Of a stretch of DNA of 7,518 nucleotides, positions 1 to 5,619 are shown one piece after another. The notes under the pieces were generated by a model. That model ran no database searches. It saw nothing but the letters and a program-made list of their open reading frames with translations, and was not told the DNA's origin. How positions within the stretch are numbered: the stretch's first letter is position 1; each line of letters starts with the position of its first letter. The stretch covers positions 1 to 7,518 of the forward strand of contig JABAAD010000029.1 of assembly GCA_014238935.1 (NCBI GenBank), read 5' to 3'. Source of the stretch: Alphaproteobacteria bacterium (GTDB taxonomy: Bacteria; Pseudomonadota; Alphaproteobacteria; JABSOH01; JABAAW01). The position numbers and the translations under genes were made by a program.

Positions 1-107
1 GAATCGTTGTCCCGTCGGCGCAAGGCGCGGTGAGGCAGGAGCTCTTTGATGTCTTGTTAAAAGAAGAGCGCTTTTTATCTTTGAAACGAGACCATGCCAA
101 GGCATAG
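1..107 (+). CDS. Possible 3' end of an unidentified rightward gene (partial)
   Basis: From base 3 a frame is open to a TAG at 105-107 and enters from outside the window. The 34 visible residues read IVVPSAQGAVRQELFDVLLK and then a charged tail ending HAKA. Codons over the first half have the G/C-rich third positions seen in the firm genes of this window, and the stretch ELFDVLL looks like a helix, so a real C-terminus is plausible. I do not recognise the family. If real, the gene converges on the moeA operon. Competing readings are the overlapping frame at 94-273 and a leftward frame open from 204 to base 1. Sequence to the left of the window would decide. Confidence 0.35.
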   Translation, partial: IVVPSAQGAVRQELFDVLLKEERFLSLKRDHAKA

Positions 108-273
108 GAACATCGCCCACTCCCTTGCGAGCGAGCCAAGATGGACTCGTCAAGGCTATCTGACGAGGACTCGAGTGCGCTACGATAGCCAAGGACTGTT
201 TCATGCGCTCCCTTCCAACGGAATCTTGTTCGCTAAAGGAGGACAAGAACTAGCGATCAATATCCTCGCTTAA
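94..273 (+). CDS. Possible small hypothetical protein, 59 residues
   Basis: An ATG at 94 opens a frame of 59 codons ending in TAA at 271-273. It overlaps the end of the frame at 1-107 by 14 bases in a different phase. No strong Shine-Dalgarno sequence precedes the ATG (the upstream bases are AACGAGACC). The protein is basic at its N-terminus and hydrophobic in its last third, around residues 37-59 (for example FHALPSNGILFAKGG). I do not recognise it. It could be an independent small gene, a frameshifted continuation of the frame ending at 107, or chance. It contains the inverted repeats at 146-190, which would be unusual inside a conserved coding region. Confidence 0.22.
   Translation: MPRHRNIAHSLASEPRWTRQGYLTRTRVRYDSQGLFHALPSNGILFAKGGQELAINILA
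146..190. repeat. Two mutually exclusive 7-bp inverted repeats
   Basis: CTCGTCA (146-152) pairs exactly with TGACGAG (161-167) around an 8-base loop. Within that loop, GGCTATC (154-160) pairs exactly with GATAGCC (184-190). The two hairpins cannot form together, a geometry like an attenuator or antiterminator. No run of T follows either stem, and the region may be coding on the plus strand, so function is unproven. Confidence 0.35.
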
Positions 274-282
274 GGAATCATT

Positions 283-302
283 GTTACCTAAAGATTGGTA
301 AC
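283..302. repeat. 6-bp perfect inverted repeat, possible weak terminator
   Basis: GTTACC (283-288) and GGTAAC (297-302) are exact reverse complements around the loop TAAAGATT. The hairpin lies just after the TAA at 271-273 and between the two converging transcription units, where a terminator would be expected. The stem is short and only half G/C, with no clean T-run on either strand, so it would be weak at best. Confidence 0.3.
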
Positions 303-433
303 TTGTCAAGATTTATTCCTAAAGATTCACCTCTAAGATTCACTCCTAATACTTCTCCTGCTCGTGGACGCCTAGCCCGCGTTGTCAAACGTTGCGAAAT
401 GCGTAGCAAGGGCAAGGGCAAAGGGAAGGGCAA
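284..433 (-). CDS. Candidate small ORF downstream of moeA, 49 residues
   Basis: A TTG at 433 is preceded by GGAG at 444-441 with a 7-base spacer, a good ribosome-binding arrangement that begins within the moeA stop codon (TGAGGAG). The frame runs 49 codons to TAA at 286-284. The product starts with a Pro/Leu-rich stretch (MPFPLPLPLL) encoded by the hexanucleotide tract, has a basic middle, and ends with two related nonapeptides, LGVNLRGES and LGINLDKLP. Nothing resembles a known family. The good spacing may be chance, because the region is low in complexity. If translated it would be the last gene of the operon. Confidence 0.18.
   Translation of the reverse strand: MPFPLPLPLLRISQRLTTRARRPRAGEVLGVNLRGESLGINLDKLPIFR
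287..350. repeat. AT-rich patch with AAGATT repeats
   Basis: The hexamer AAGATT occurs at 291, 308, 322 and 335, at spacings of 17, 14 and 13 bases. CCTAAAGATT occurs twice, at 287 and 318. On the minus strand the same patch contains two copies of TTAGGANTNAATCTT starting at 349 and 322, exactly 27 bases apart. The patch is much richer in A/T than the genes on either side. It may be a decayed tandem repeat or an untranslated end region; no function is evident. Confidence 0.45.
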
Positions 434-435
434 AG
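407..435. repeat. Hexanucleotide purine-rich tract (GGCAAG/GGGAAG)
   Basis: The plus strand reads as successive units related to GGCAAG: CAAGGGCAAGGGCAAAGGGA followed by AGGGCAAAG. It starts 10 bases beyond the moeA stop codon. It looks like a replication-slippage tract in non-coding or weakly coding sequence. No transcription terminator is visible around it. Confidence 0.55.
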
Positions 436-444
436 TGTCTCTCC

Positions 445-1713
445 TCACAGCAGGCAACGATGCTGCGGCACAGGCAGCACCCCAATACGCTCCCCCTTCC
501 GCTTCGCGCGCGCGTGCGCGGGCTGTACGGCAAGGCAGTTCGCACGCGCAAGAATTAGCGTGTGCGACGACTCTTGGTCTGGAAAGACGCGCACAACCCC
601 TTCCTCCAGCAGCGCACGCATATAGTGGCTGCGCCCGCCCCCCGCATCGATGTCGGATGCAAGCACCGCCTCTTGCAAAGCAATCGTAGGCGGAAGCGAG
701 AGCATCTTCTCCACCATGGGCTTGAGAAAGACGAGCGCACCGACATAAACAGACGCAGGGTTGCCAGGCAAGACAAGCACAGGAACATTTTCCGCCATTC
801 CTTTCGTCATTCCTTTTGCCATTCCTTTCGCCATGCCAAAGCGAGTTGGTTTGCCTGGGCGCATGGCAAGACGGCTGAATCGCTCTTCGATGCCGAGCTC
901 AGAAAGCGCCGCCCCCGCCCAGTCGGCAGCGCTGCGCGACGCGCCGCCGCTGGCAACGACGAGATCCGCTCCCGCCAGCGCGTCGCTGAATGCCGCGCTC
1001 AACGAGGCGAGACTGTCTTTGGCAAAAGGGACGATGCGCGCCTCCGCCCCGAAAGATTCTGCCAGCATCGTCAACATCACGCTGTTCGCAGCCGCGATCT
1101 GATGGCTTGCGCGCGCCTCGCCAGGATGCGCTAGCTCGTCGCCGCTGGCGACGATGGCGAGACGAGGCTTCCGGCGCACAGAAAGCCACGCGTAGTTCAT
1201 GGTCGCAGCCAACGCGATGTCGCGTAGCGAAAGAAGGCGGTTTTGCTGCAAGCAAATATCGCCTTGGGCAAAGTCCGAGCCTGCAGCGCGAATGTAGCGA
1301 TTGGGCGTGGGTTGCTCCTGCACGCGTACGCGCTCCTCTTCTTGCTCCCCTTCTTGCTCTTCTTCTCGAAGGCAATGCTCGTCGATGAGAACGGCATCGG
1401 CTCCCTCAGGCAGCGCGGCGCCGGTGAAGACTTGGACAGCCGAAGGTTCTGCCGTCAGCGGTGGCACCAAAGCAGAGCCCGCAGTCGAACTGCCGACAAG
1501 GCGCAAGACGGCATCGCGCTGCGCCTGCGATGCTTTTACCGCGTAGCCGTCCATCGCAGAGACGCGGCGAGGGGGGTGCGAGACGCGTGCGACGAGGTTT
1601 CCCGCCAACACTCTGCCGAGACAGTCTCGCAAGGACAAGACTTCCGTCCCAGTAAGAGACTCGCTACACGAGAGCAGAATTTCTTGTGCTTGTTCGGGGG
1701 ATAGGTCGGACAT
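445..1713 (-). CDS. moeA: Molybdopterin molybdenumtransferase MoeA
   Basis: MoeA inserts molybdate into adenylated molybdopterin, the last step of basic Moco synthesis, in the cytoplasm. At 422 residues it is slightly longer than the usual ~400. Family motifs appear in order: MDGYAV (54-59), GAALPEGADAV (98-108), the R-AAGSDF segment (142-148), SGDE (190-193), SGG (255-257) with Asp264, RPGKPTRFG (285-293) and LPGNPAS (315-321). Compared with E. coli MoeA, the acidic residues Asp55, Glu193 and Asp264 appear kept. Three things are odd: a Glu-rich tract (116-128), a GMAK repeat (293-308) between RPGKP and LPGNP where the family has only a short link, and GGASRSAAD in place of the usual GGVSVG-xxD. 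The ATG at 1713 is the only sensible start; no strong Shine-Dalgarno is visible. It lies 21 bases after moaC and is the last recognised operon gene. Confidence 0.95.
   Translation of the reverse strand: MSDLSPEQAQEILLSCSESLTGTEVLSLRDCLGRVLAGNLVARVSHPPRRVSAMDGYAVKASQAQRDAVLRLVGSSTAGSALVPPLTAEPSAVQVFTGAALPEGADAVLIDEHCLREEEQEGEQEEERVRVQEQPTPNRYIRAAGSDFAQGDICLQQNRLLSLRDIALAATMNYAWLSVRRKPRLAIVASGDELAHPGEARASHQIAAANSVMLTMLAESFGAEARIVPFAKDSLASLSAAFSDALAGADLVVASGGASRSAADWAGAALSELGIEERFSRLAMRPGKPTRFGMAKGMAKGMTKGMAENVPVLVLPGNPASVYVGALVFLKPMVEKMLSLPPTIALQEAVLASDIDAGGGRSHYMRALLEEGVVRVFPDQESSHTLILARANCLAVQPAHARAKRKGERIGVLPVPQHRCLL
794..834 (-). repeat. 12-bp tandem repeat inside moeA (GMAK units)
   Basis: On the plus strand, GCCATTCCTTTC (794-805), GTCATTCCTTTT (806-817) and GCCATTCCTTTC (818-829) follow one another, then a partial GCCAT (830-834). 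On the coding strand this gives Gly-Met-Ala-Lys type units, one of them Gly-Met-Thr-Lys. The unit is a multiple of three, so copy-number changes alter protein length without breaking the frame. Confidence 0.85.
1333..1368 (-). repeat. Low-complexity Glu-rich tract inside moeA
   Basis: The plus strand is a C/T-rich run containing two CTTCTTGCTC copies and further CTTCTTCT-like units. The coding strand gives REEEQEGEQEEER (MoeA residues 116-128). It sits between the GAxLPxGADAV motif and the next conserved strand, a surface-loop position, so it looks like a tolerated slippage expansion. Confidence 0.65.
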
Positions 1714-1734
1714 CCTGTAGCGCGTCCGTTCTCT

Positions 1735-2238
1735 CTAGCCGCCCGTCTCCGCACGCCATGCCCCCGACGCACCACCGCTCTTTTCCAACAAACGAATGTC
1801 CGTGATGCGCATCGCACGATCGACCGCCTTCAACATGTCATAGACAGTCAAAGCTGCAACCGAAACCGCCGTCAACGCCTCCATCTCGACGCCCGTCTGC
1901 CCTTGCGTACGGCATTCCGAAAAAACCCAAACCTTCGATCCCTCAAGGCGCAAAGAAACGGAAACCTGACTCAACGGCAAAGGATGGCAGAGCGGCACGA
2001 GCGCGCTCGTCTGCTTCGCCGCCATGATGCCCGCAAGCTGCGCCGTTCCCAAAACATTGCCCTTCTCCGCCTTGTGCGTCGCAAGAACGCTCGCCCCTTC
2101 CTGCGAGAGCAAAACGCACGCTTGCGCGCGCGCAAAACGATGCGTCCTTTTCTTCTCTCCCACATCGACCATGCGCGCTCCCCCCGCCCCGTCGCTGTGC
2201 GTCAGGCGCGCTTGTCCCGTTTGTTCTTTCTCTGCCAC
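1735..2238 (-). CDS. moaC: Cyclic pyranopterin monophosphate synthase MoaC
   Basis: MoaC converts the cyclic GTP intermediate made by MoaA into cyclic pyranopterin monophosphate, the first stable Moco precursor. The protein matches the family end to end: ARMVDVG (21-27), KGNV (59-62), AGIMAAKQTS (69-78), LCHPLPLS (83-90), TGVEMEALTAVSVAALTVYD (115-134) and RLLEKSGGASG (149-159). Residues matching the E. coli catalytic set are Lys59, His85, Asp134 and Lys137. I place the start at GTG 2238, 4 bases after the trpC stop and preceded by a purine-rich AAGGCGAG; this gives 167 residues, near the usual ~160. The frame could extend to TTG 2277 (180 residues), but that adds a tail inside trpC not expected for the family. 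MoaC acts upstream of MoeA, the next gene. Confidence 0.95.
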   Translation of the reverse strand: MAEKEQTGQARLTHSDGAGGARMVDVGEKKRTHRFARAQACVLLSQEGASVLATHKAEKGNVLGTAQLAGIMAAKQTSALVPLCHPLPLSQVSVSLRLEGSKVWVFSECRTQGQTGVEMEALTAVSVAALTVYDMLKAVDRAMRITDIRLLEKSGGASGAWRAETGG

Positions 2239-2242
2239 AAGA

Positions 2243-3118
2243 CTAAGCTCGCCTTGCCGTCTCTGCAAAGGCTGCAACGCAGCGAGAGGGGTCGTCGCTG
2301 CGCATGATCGCTTCCCCGATCAAAAATGCCAAAGGCGCAGAACGCCCCTCCAAAAAGGGGAGCAGGTCTTCGGGCTTGCGCAAGCCGCTCTCCGCAACCG
2401 CGAGGCGATCGTCAGGGATACGCGAGACTACCGCCGCCGCGCGCGAAAGATCGATCGAAAGGCTTTGCAAGTCGCGCGCATTCACGCCGATCATCGAGGC
2501 TTGCAAGTTGAGAAGGGCGATCTCCAGCTCTTCTTCTCCGTGCACCTCGATCAACACATCCATGCCGAGCTCGAAGGCGAGTGCCTCCATCTCTTGGGCT
2601 TGCGTCGCCTCCAACAAACGCATCACGAGCAGCACGCAATCCGCCCCCATCGCGCGCGCTTGCCAAATTTGGACGGGATCGATGAGAAAATCTTTGCGCA
2701 AAACGGGAAGGCGACAAGATTCGCGCGCCCGTTGTAAATCGTCGGCGCGCGCGTGAAACCACGCGCGGTCGGTCAGAACCGACAAGCAAGCAGCGCCACC
2801 GCGCTCCAGCTGTTGCGCCGTCTCTGCGGGAGACCCATAGGTACAGAGCGTTCCCGCAGAAGGCGAGGCGCGCTTGCTCTCGCAAATCAAAGCCGCCTTG
2901 CCGCGCGAAAGGCACTGCAACAAACATTGGCGAAAGCCGCGCGGCAGCTCTTGTTGTCGCGCCTGTTCTTTCAAGAGCGTTCGATCGCCTGCAAGCGACG
3001 CACACTCCTCGCGCTTTGCGGCAAGAATGCGCGCAAGCAAGCCCTCGCTGCTGCGAGAGACAGCACGAGGCTCACGAGTAGCCTCAAGAGCCTTGCCGAG
3101 TGATGTCCTTGACAGCAT
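2243..3118 (-). CDS. trpC: Indole-3-glycerol-phosphate synthase TrpC
   Basis: TrpC closes the indole ring of carboxyphenylaminodeoxyribulose phosphate to give indole-3-glycerol phosphate in tryptophan synthesis. From ATG 3118 it has 291 residues, a monofunctional (beta/alpha)8 enzyme with no fused TrpF. Motifs: LLARILAAKREE (27-38), ESKRASPSAG (80-89), SVLTDRAWF (113-121), LRKDFLID (140-147), IEVHGEEELE (190-199), IGVNARDL (210-217), AESG (242-245) and FLIGEAIM (265-272). All catalytic residues known from the Sulfolobus enzyme have counterparts: Glu80, Lys82, Lys142, Glu191, Asn213, Glu243 and Ser244. The start is uncertain. ATG 3118 overlaps trpD by 35 bases and lacks a clear Shine-Dalgarno; TTG 3040 would remove a non-conserved N-terminal extension. 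The frame is open further upstream to 3274, but that part is trpD coding sequence. Confidence 0.95.
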   Translation of the reverse strand: MLSRTSLGKALEATREPRAVSRSSEGLLARILAAKREECASLAGDRTLLKEQARQQELPRGFRQCLLQCLSRGKAALICESKRASPSAGTLCTYGSPAETAQQLERGGAACLSVLTDRAWFHARADDLQRARESCRLPVLRKDFLIDPVQIWQARAMGADCVLLVMRLLEATQAQEMEALAFELGMDVLIEVHGEEELEIALLNLQASMIGVNARDLQSLSIDLSRAAAVVSRIPDDRLAVAESGLRKPEDLLPFLEGRSAPLAFLIGEAIMRSDDPSRCVAAFAETARRA

Positions 3119-4155
3119 CCAGCGTGCGGCGCGTCTTGCCTTCTTCGATAGCAGCTCTGGCGAGCGTCGCTCCTTCCGACAGCGTGCGCGACGCTCCCGC
3201 GACGACGAGCGCCGCCGCAGCGTTGTAGAGAATCGTCTCGAACAACGCGCGCTCCGAAGAACCCTCCTTGCCACATCGGTTGTCGAACACCCTCAAGATG
3301 GCGCGCGCGTTGTGCTTCGCATCACCGCCTCGCACCAACGCAAGGTCTCGCTCAGGCAGTCCCGCATCCTCAGGCAACAGCGCACGTTTCTTGTGCATGC
3401 CCGCCGAGTCGCGCTCAACGATGAAGGCTTGCGATTCGCCGCACAATGTCATCTCGTCCGCTCCACCCGCCCCGTGCACAGATCCAAGCATGCTCGAAGT
3501 TCAGCAAGCCCATCACTCGCGCATAAAGATGGGCAACGCGCACATCGGCAACCCCGAACAAACCCCGTCGAACCCCCGCAGGATTCAGAAGAGGTCCCAA
3601 AAGGTTGAAAAGCGTGCGTGTCCGCAGTGCTTTGCGCACACCGCCAGCGCGTCCGATCGCAGGATGGTGGCGCGGTGCAAACATGAAACAAAAACACGCC
3701 TCGTCCAAACTCTGCTGCAAACGCTCGACGGGCGCATCGATCCTAACCCCCAAAGCCTCCAAAACATCCGCAGCACCGCTCTGAGAACTAACGCCGCGAT
3801 TGCCGTGCTTCGCTACAGGAACGCCGCAACTGGCAACGACAAAAGCTGTTGCAGATGAGATGTTGAAAGTTCCCAACCCGTCGCCTCCCGTTCCCACGAT
3901 GTCGATCGCCTTTGCGGGCGCAACAACAGGATGGACAACCGCAGCGCTCAGCGCATCGACCGCTCCGGCAACCTCCTCTCCCTGCTCAAAGCGCACGCGC
4001 AACGCCGCCAGCACAGCTGCCAGCACGATCTCGTCCGTCGACTCCGTCTCGATCAGAAGAGAGGCGAAAAGCCGCTTCGCATTCTCTCGAGAGAGCGTTT
4101 GTCCCGAAAGCAACATCTCCAAGCTTTCGCGGATTGCAGGCGAGGTTTCTGCCAT
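3084..4155 (-). pseudogene. trpD: Anthranilate phosphoribosyltransferase TrpD, interrupted by a frameshift
   Basis: TrpD joins anthranilate to phosphoribosyl pyrophosphate, the step between TrpEG and TrpF/TrpC. Starting at ATG 4155, 5 bases after trpG, residues 1-225 show the family in full: GTGGDG (88-93), FNISSATAF (97-105), KHGNRGVSS (117-125), SGAADVLEALG (126-136), FMFAPRHHPA (157-166) and TRTLFNLLGPLLNPAG (179-194). After EHAWI (residue 225) the frame is lost: the original phase gives CARGGWSG and stops at 3415. One base away the next phase gives VHGAGGADEMTLCG, exactly the expected continuation, including the Asp-Glu pair, and runs to TGA at 3084. Skipping the base at 3480 restores a 356-residue protein of normal length. 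Either a recent inactivating insertion or a sequence error is likely. An ATG at 3491 in the second phase has no clear ribosome-binding site. Confidence 0.9.
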
Positions 4156-4160
4156 CTCCG

Positions 4161-4817
4161 CTATCCTGTTGGCACTCGTATCTCCGCCGCGTTTGCCCGT
4201 TCGAGACAAAAGTCGACGAAGTTTAAAACGATGCGTTCTCCGTGTTCGCACGCGACGCTTTCAGGATGGAACTGCACGCCGAAGAGTGCCTGCTCCCGAT
4301 GCGAGAGTGCCATGACGACTTCTTCCCCGTCGTCGCTGACGGCATCGACGCGCAAGGTATCAGGCAACGAGCTTCCCTCGACGACGAGCGAATGGTAGCG
4401 CGTCGCCTCGAAGACGCTCGGCACGCCTCGGAACAGAGGGCTTGTACCGTCGTGTCGCACGGCGGAAGTTTTGCCGTGCATGAGTTTTTTTGCGCGTACA
4501 ACCTCGCCGCCGCAGCTTTGCGCCAAACACTGCATGCCCAAGCAGACGCCCAGCATCGGAGGTACCGCACCTCCCTTGTCGCCTTGTGCCAGCAACATTT
4601 GCGGCAAGGCGAGCGAAATGCCCGACCCCTCAGGACGACCAGGACCCGGCGAGACGACGATCCCGCAGGGGTTCAACGCCAAGGCTTCCGCAAGACTCAA
4701 CTTGTCGTTGCGCACGACAAGAACGCTCCCTTCGTCCAGCGCGCGATGAGAGGCAACAGCCTGATACAGATTCCAAGTGAAACTGTCGTAGTTGTCGATG
4801 AGAAGAACAGAAGGCAT
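4161..4817 (-). CDS. trpG: Anthranilate synthase glutamine amidotransferase subunit TrpG (or PabA)
   Basis: This class I glutamine amidotransferase supplies ammonia from glutamine to the TrpE (or PabB) synthase subunit. Motifs: LLIDNYDSFTWNL (5-17), VSPGPGRPEGSG (55-66), the nucleophile Cys92 in GVCLGMQ (90-96), HGKTSAV (114-120), RYHSLVV (140-146), and FGVQFHPES (179-187) with His184 and Glu186 completing the triad. It has 218 residues, a little longer than the usual ~190-200. ATG 4817 is chosen because the family starts just before the DNYDSF motif; GTG 4856 would add 13 non-conserved residues. The trpD neighbour favours the tryptophan role, but trpE is absent here and sequence alone cannot separate TrpG from PabA; many bacteria use one protein for both. 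It lies 45 bases after the hydrolase gene. Confidence 0.93.
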   Translation of the reverse strand: MPSVLLIDNYDSFTWNLYQAVASHRALDEGSVLVVRNDKLSLAEALALNPCGIVVSPGPGRPEGSGISLALPQMLLAQGDKGGAVPPMLGVCLGMQCLAQSCGGEVVRAKKLMHGKTSAVRHDGTSPLFRGVPSVFEATRYHSLVVEGSSLPDTLRVDAVSDDGEEVVMALSHREQALFGVQFHPESVACEHGERIVLNFVDFCLERANAAEIRVPTG

Positions 4818-4862
4818 GCCAAGGCGACGGGGACGATCAGAGGAAACAAGAGACACTCAAAG

Positions 4863-5507
4863 TCAGGCTGCCGATTTTGCGTGCGCTTGTCGAATATACG
4901 AAGCTACCGCCTGCTCCAACTCGACCAAGTGCTGCGAGAAGAGATGATCCGCAGACTTGATGCAACGAAAAGCTACCTGCACCGATTTATGGCAAACAAG
5001 AGCCTGTTGCAATTGCAAGATGTGATCAAAGGGAATCAACTCGTCCTGCTCGCCGTGCAAAACGAGACCGTCGACGGGACAAGGGCTGAAAAAAGAAAAA
5101 TCGTAGCGGCGCTCAGGCAATCCGGCAACGACGAAACGTGCAATCTCAGGGCGACGCATCAGAAGCTGCAAGGCGACCCACGCGCCGAACGAAACGCCGC
5201 CGATCCAGCAGGGCGTTACGCCTTCGCTGCGGTCTTGAAGCCAATCCAACGCCGCCGCCGCATCGGCGATCTCTCCTTCGCCCAGCTCGCTACGACCGTC
5301 GCTGCGTCCCACGCCGCGGAAATTGATCCGAAGGCAAGAGAAACCCTGCCGCGCGAAAGCACGATACAGCGTATAGACCGTCTTGCTGTCCATCGTTCCT
5401 CCCTGAACAGGGTTCGGATGCAAAAGCAAAACGACGGGCGCAGAAGCCGCTCCCGGATGCAGCCGTCCCTCAAGGCGGCCGCTCGGACCATTCAACACGA
5501 TATCCAT
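4863..5507 (-). CDS. Alpha/beta hydrolase, COG2945-like
   Basis: A 214-residue cytoplasmic alpha/beta-hydrolase with no signal peptide. Visible features are LLLHPNPVQGGTMDSKTV (27-44, oxyanion region), LRINFRGVGRSDG (59-71), the nucleophile elbow GVSFGAW with Ser106, LLMRRPEIARF (115-125), HGEQDE with the acid Asp155, and SADHLF with His188, so the catalytic triad looks complete. This family is widespread in Proteobacteria and often sits near cysteine desulfurase genes in Alphaproteobacteria; its substrate is not established to my knowledge. The length matches the family. ATG 5507 gives the usual GPxGRLEGR start; only a weak GAACGAAG precedes it. It is the first gene of the leftward operon, so the divergent region upstream probably drives hydrolase, trp and mo genes together. 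Confidence 0.88.
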   Translation of the reverse strand: MDIVLNGPSGRLEGRLHPGAASAPVVLLLHPNPVQGGTMDSKTVYTLYRAFARQGFSCLRINFRGVGRSDGRSELGEGEIADAAAALDWLQDRSEGVTPCWIGGVSFGAWVALQLLMRRPEIARFVVAGLPERRYDFSFFSPCPVDGLVLHGEQDELIPFDHILQLQQALVCHKSVQVAFRCIKSADHLFSQHLVELEQAVASYIRQAHAKSAA

Positions 5508-5619
5508 CTTCGTTCTTACTTTGTCGCTCGCAAAGTTCTAGTATTCGGTTATGAAATCCATTCTAGCAGGTTTTTGCCGAAGGGTTTAGGAGTTTAAAGA
5601 AAAAACACCGAAAACAACG
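5508..5619. promoter_or_regulatory. Divergent intergenic region with likely promoters for both operons
   Basis: This 112-base gap separates the leftward hydrolase-trp-mo operon from the rightward desulfurase operon and is more A/T-rich than its surroundings. I find no convincing -35/-10 pair on either strand and no clear IscR, IRO-box or Fur-like palindrome. TTCTAG occurs twice (5536-5541 and 5561-5566), 25 bases apart. AGGAG lies at 5588-5592, about 27 bases before the desulfurase ATG, too far to act as its ordinary ribosome-binding site. Promoter function is inferred from the divergent gene layout. Confidence 0.4.

Noticed and set aside
1..204. Minus-strand frame from ATG 204 (preceded by GGAAGGGAG) open to the window edge
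   Set aside because: The purine-rich upstream sequence is attractive, but the 68 residues are Ser/Pro/Arg-rich and unlike the other proteins here. The plus-strand frame at 1-107 looks more protein-like. Not excluded without more sequence.
303..689. 128-codon plus-strand frame containing a GKGKGKGK run
   Set aside because: Most of it is antisense to the 3' end of moeA, and the Gly-Lys run is simply the hexanucleotide tract. No ribosome-binding site or recognisable domain.
3119..3274. 52-residue N-terminal extension of TrpC
   Set aside because: The frame is open, but the extension is Arg/Ser-rich and lies entirely within trpD coding sequence; TrpC similarity begins only later.
3470..3495. Programmed ribosomal frameshifting in trpD
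   Set aside because: No slippery heptamer, no stop codon at the shift site and no internal Shine-Dalgarno are visible, and TrpD is not known for recoding. Mutation or sequence error is simpler.
4242..5597. 451-codon plus-strand frame across trpG and the hydrolase
   Set aside because: It is antisense to two genes with complete catalytic motifs, has a basic, family-free composition, and reflects the low stop frequency of GC-rich codon use.
5508..5619. IscR, IRO-box or Fur operator in the divergent region
   Set aside because: I looked for the expected palindromes and found only two TTCTAG copies; nothing close to a known consensus.
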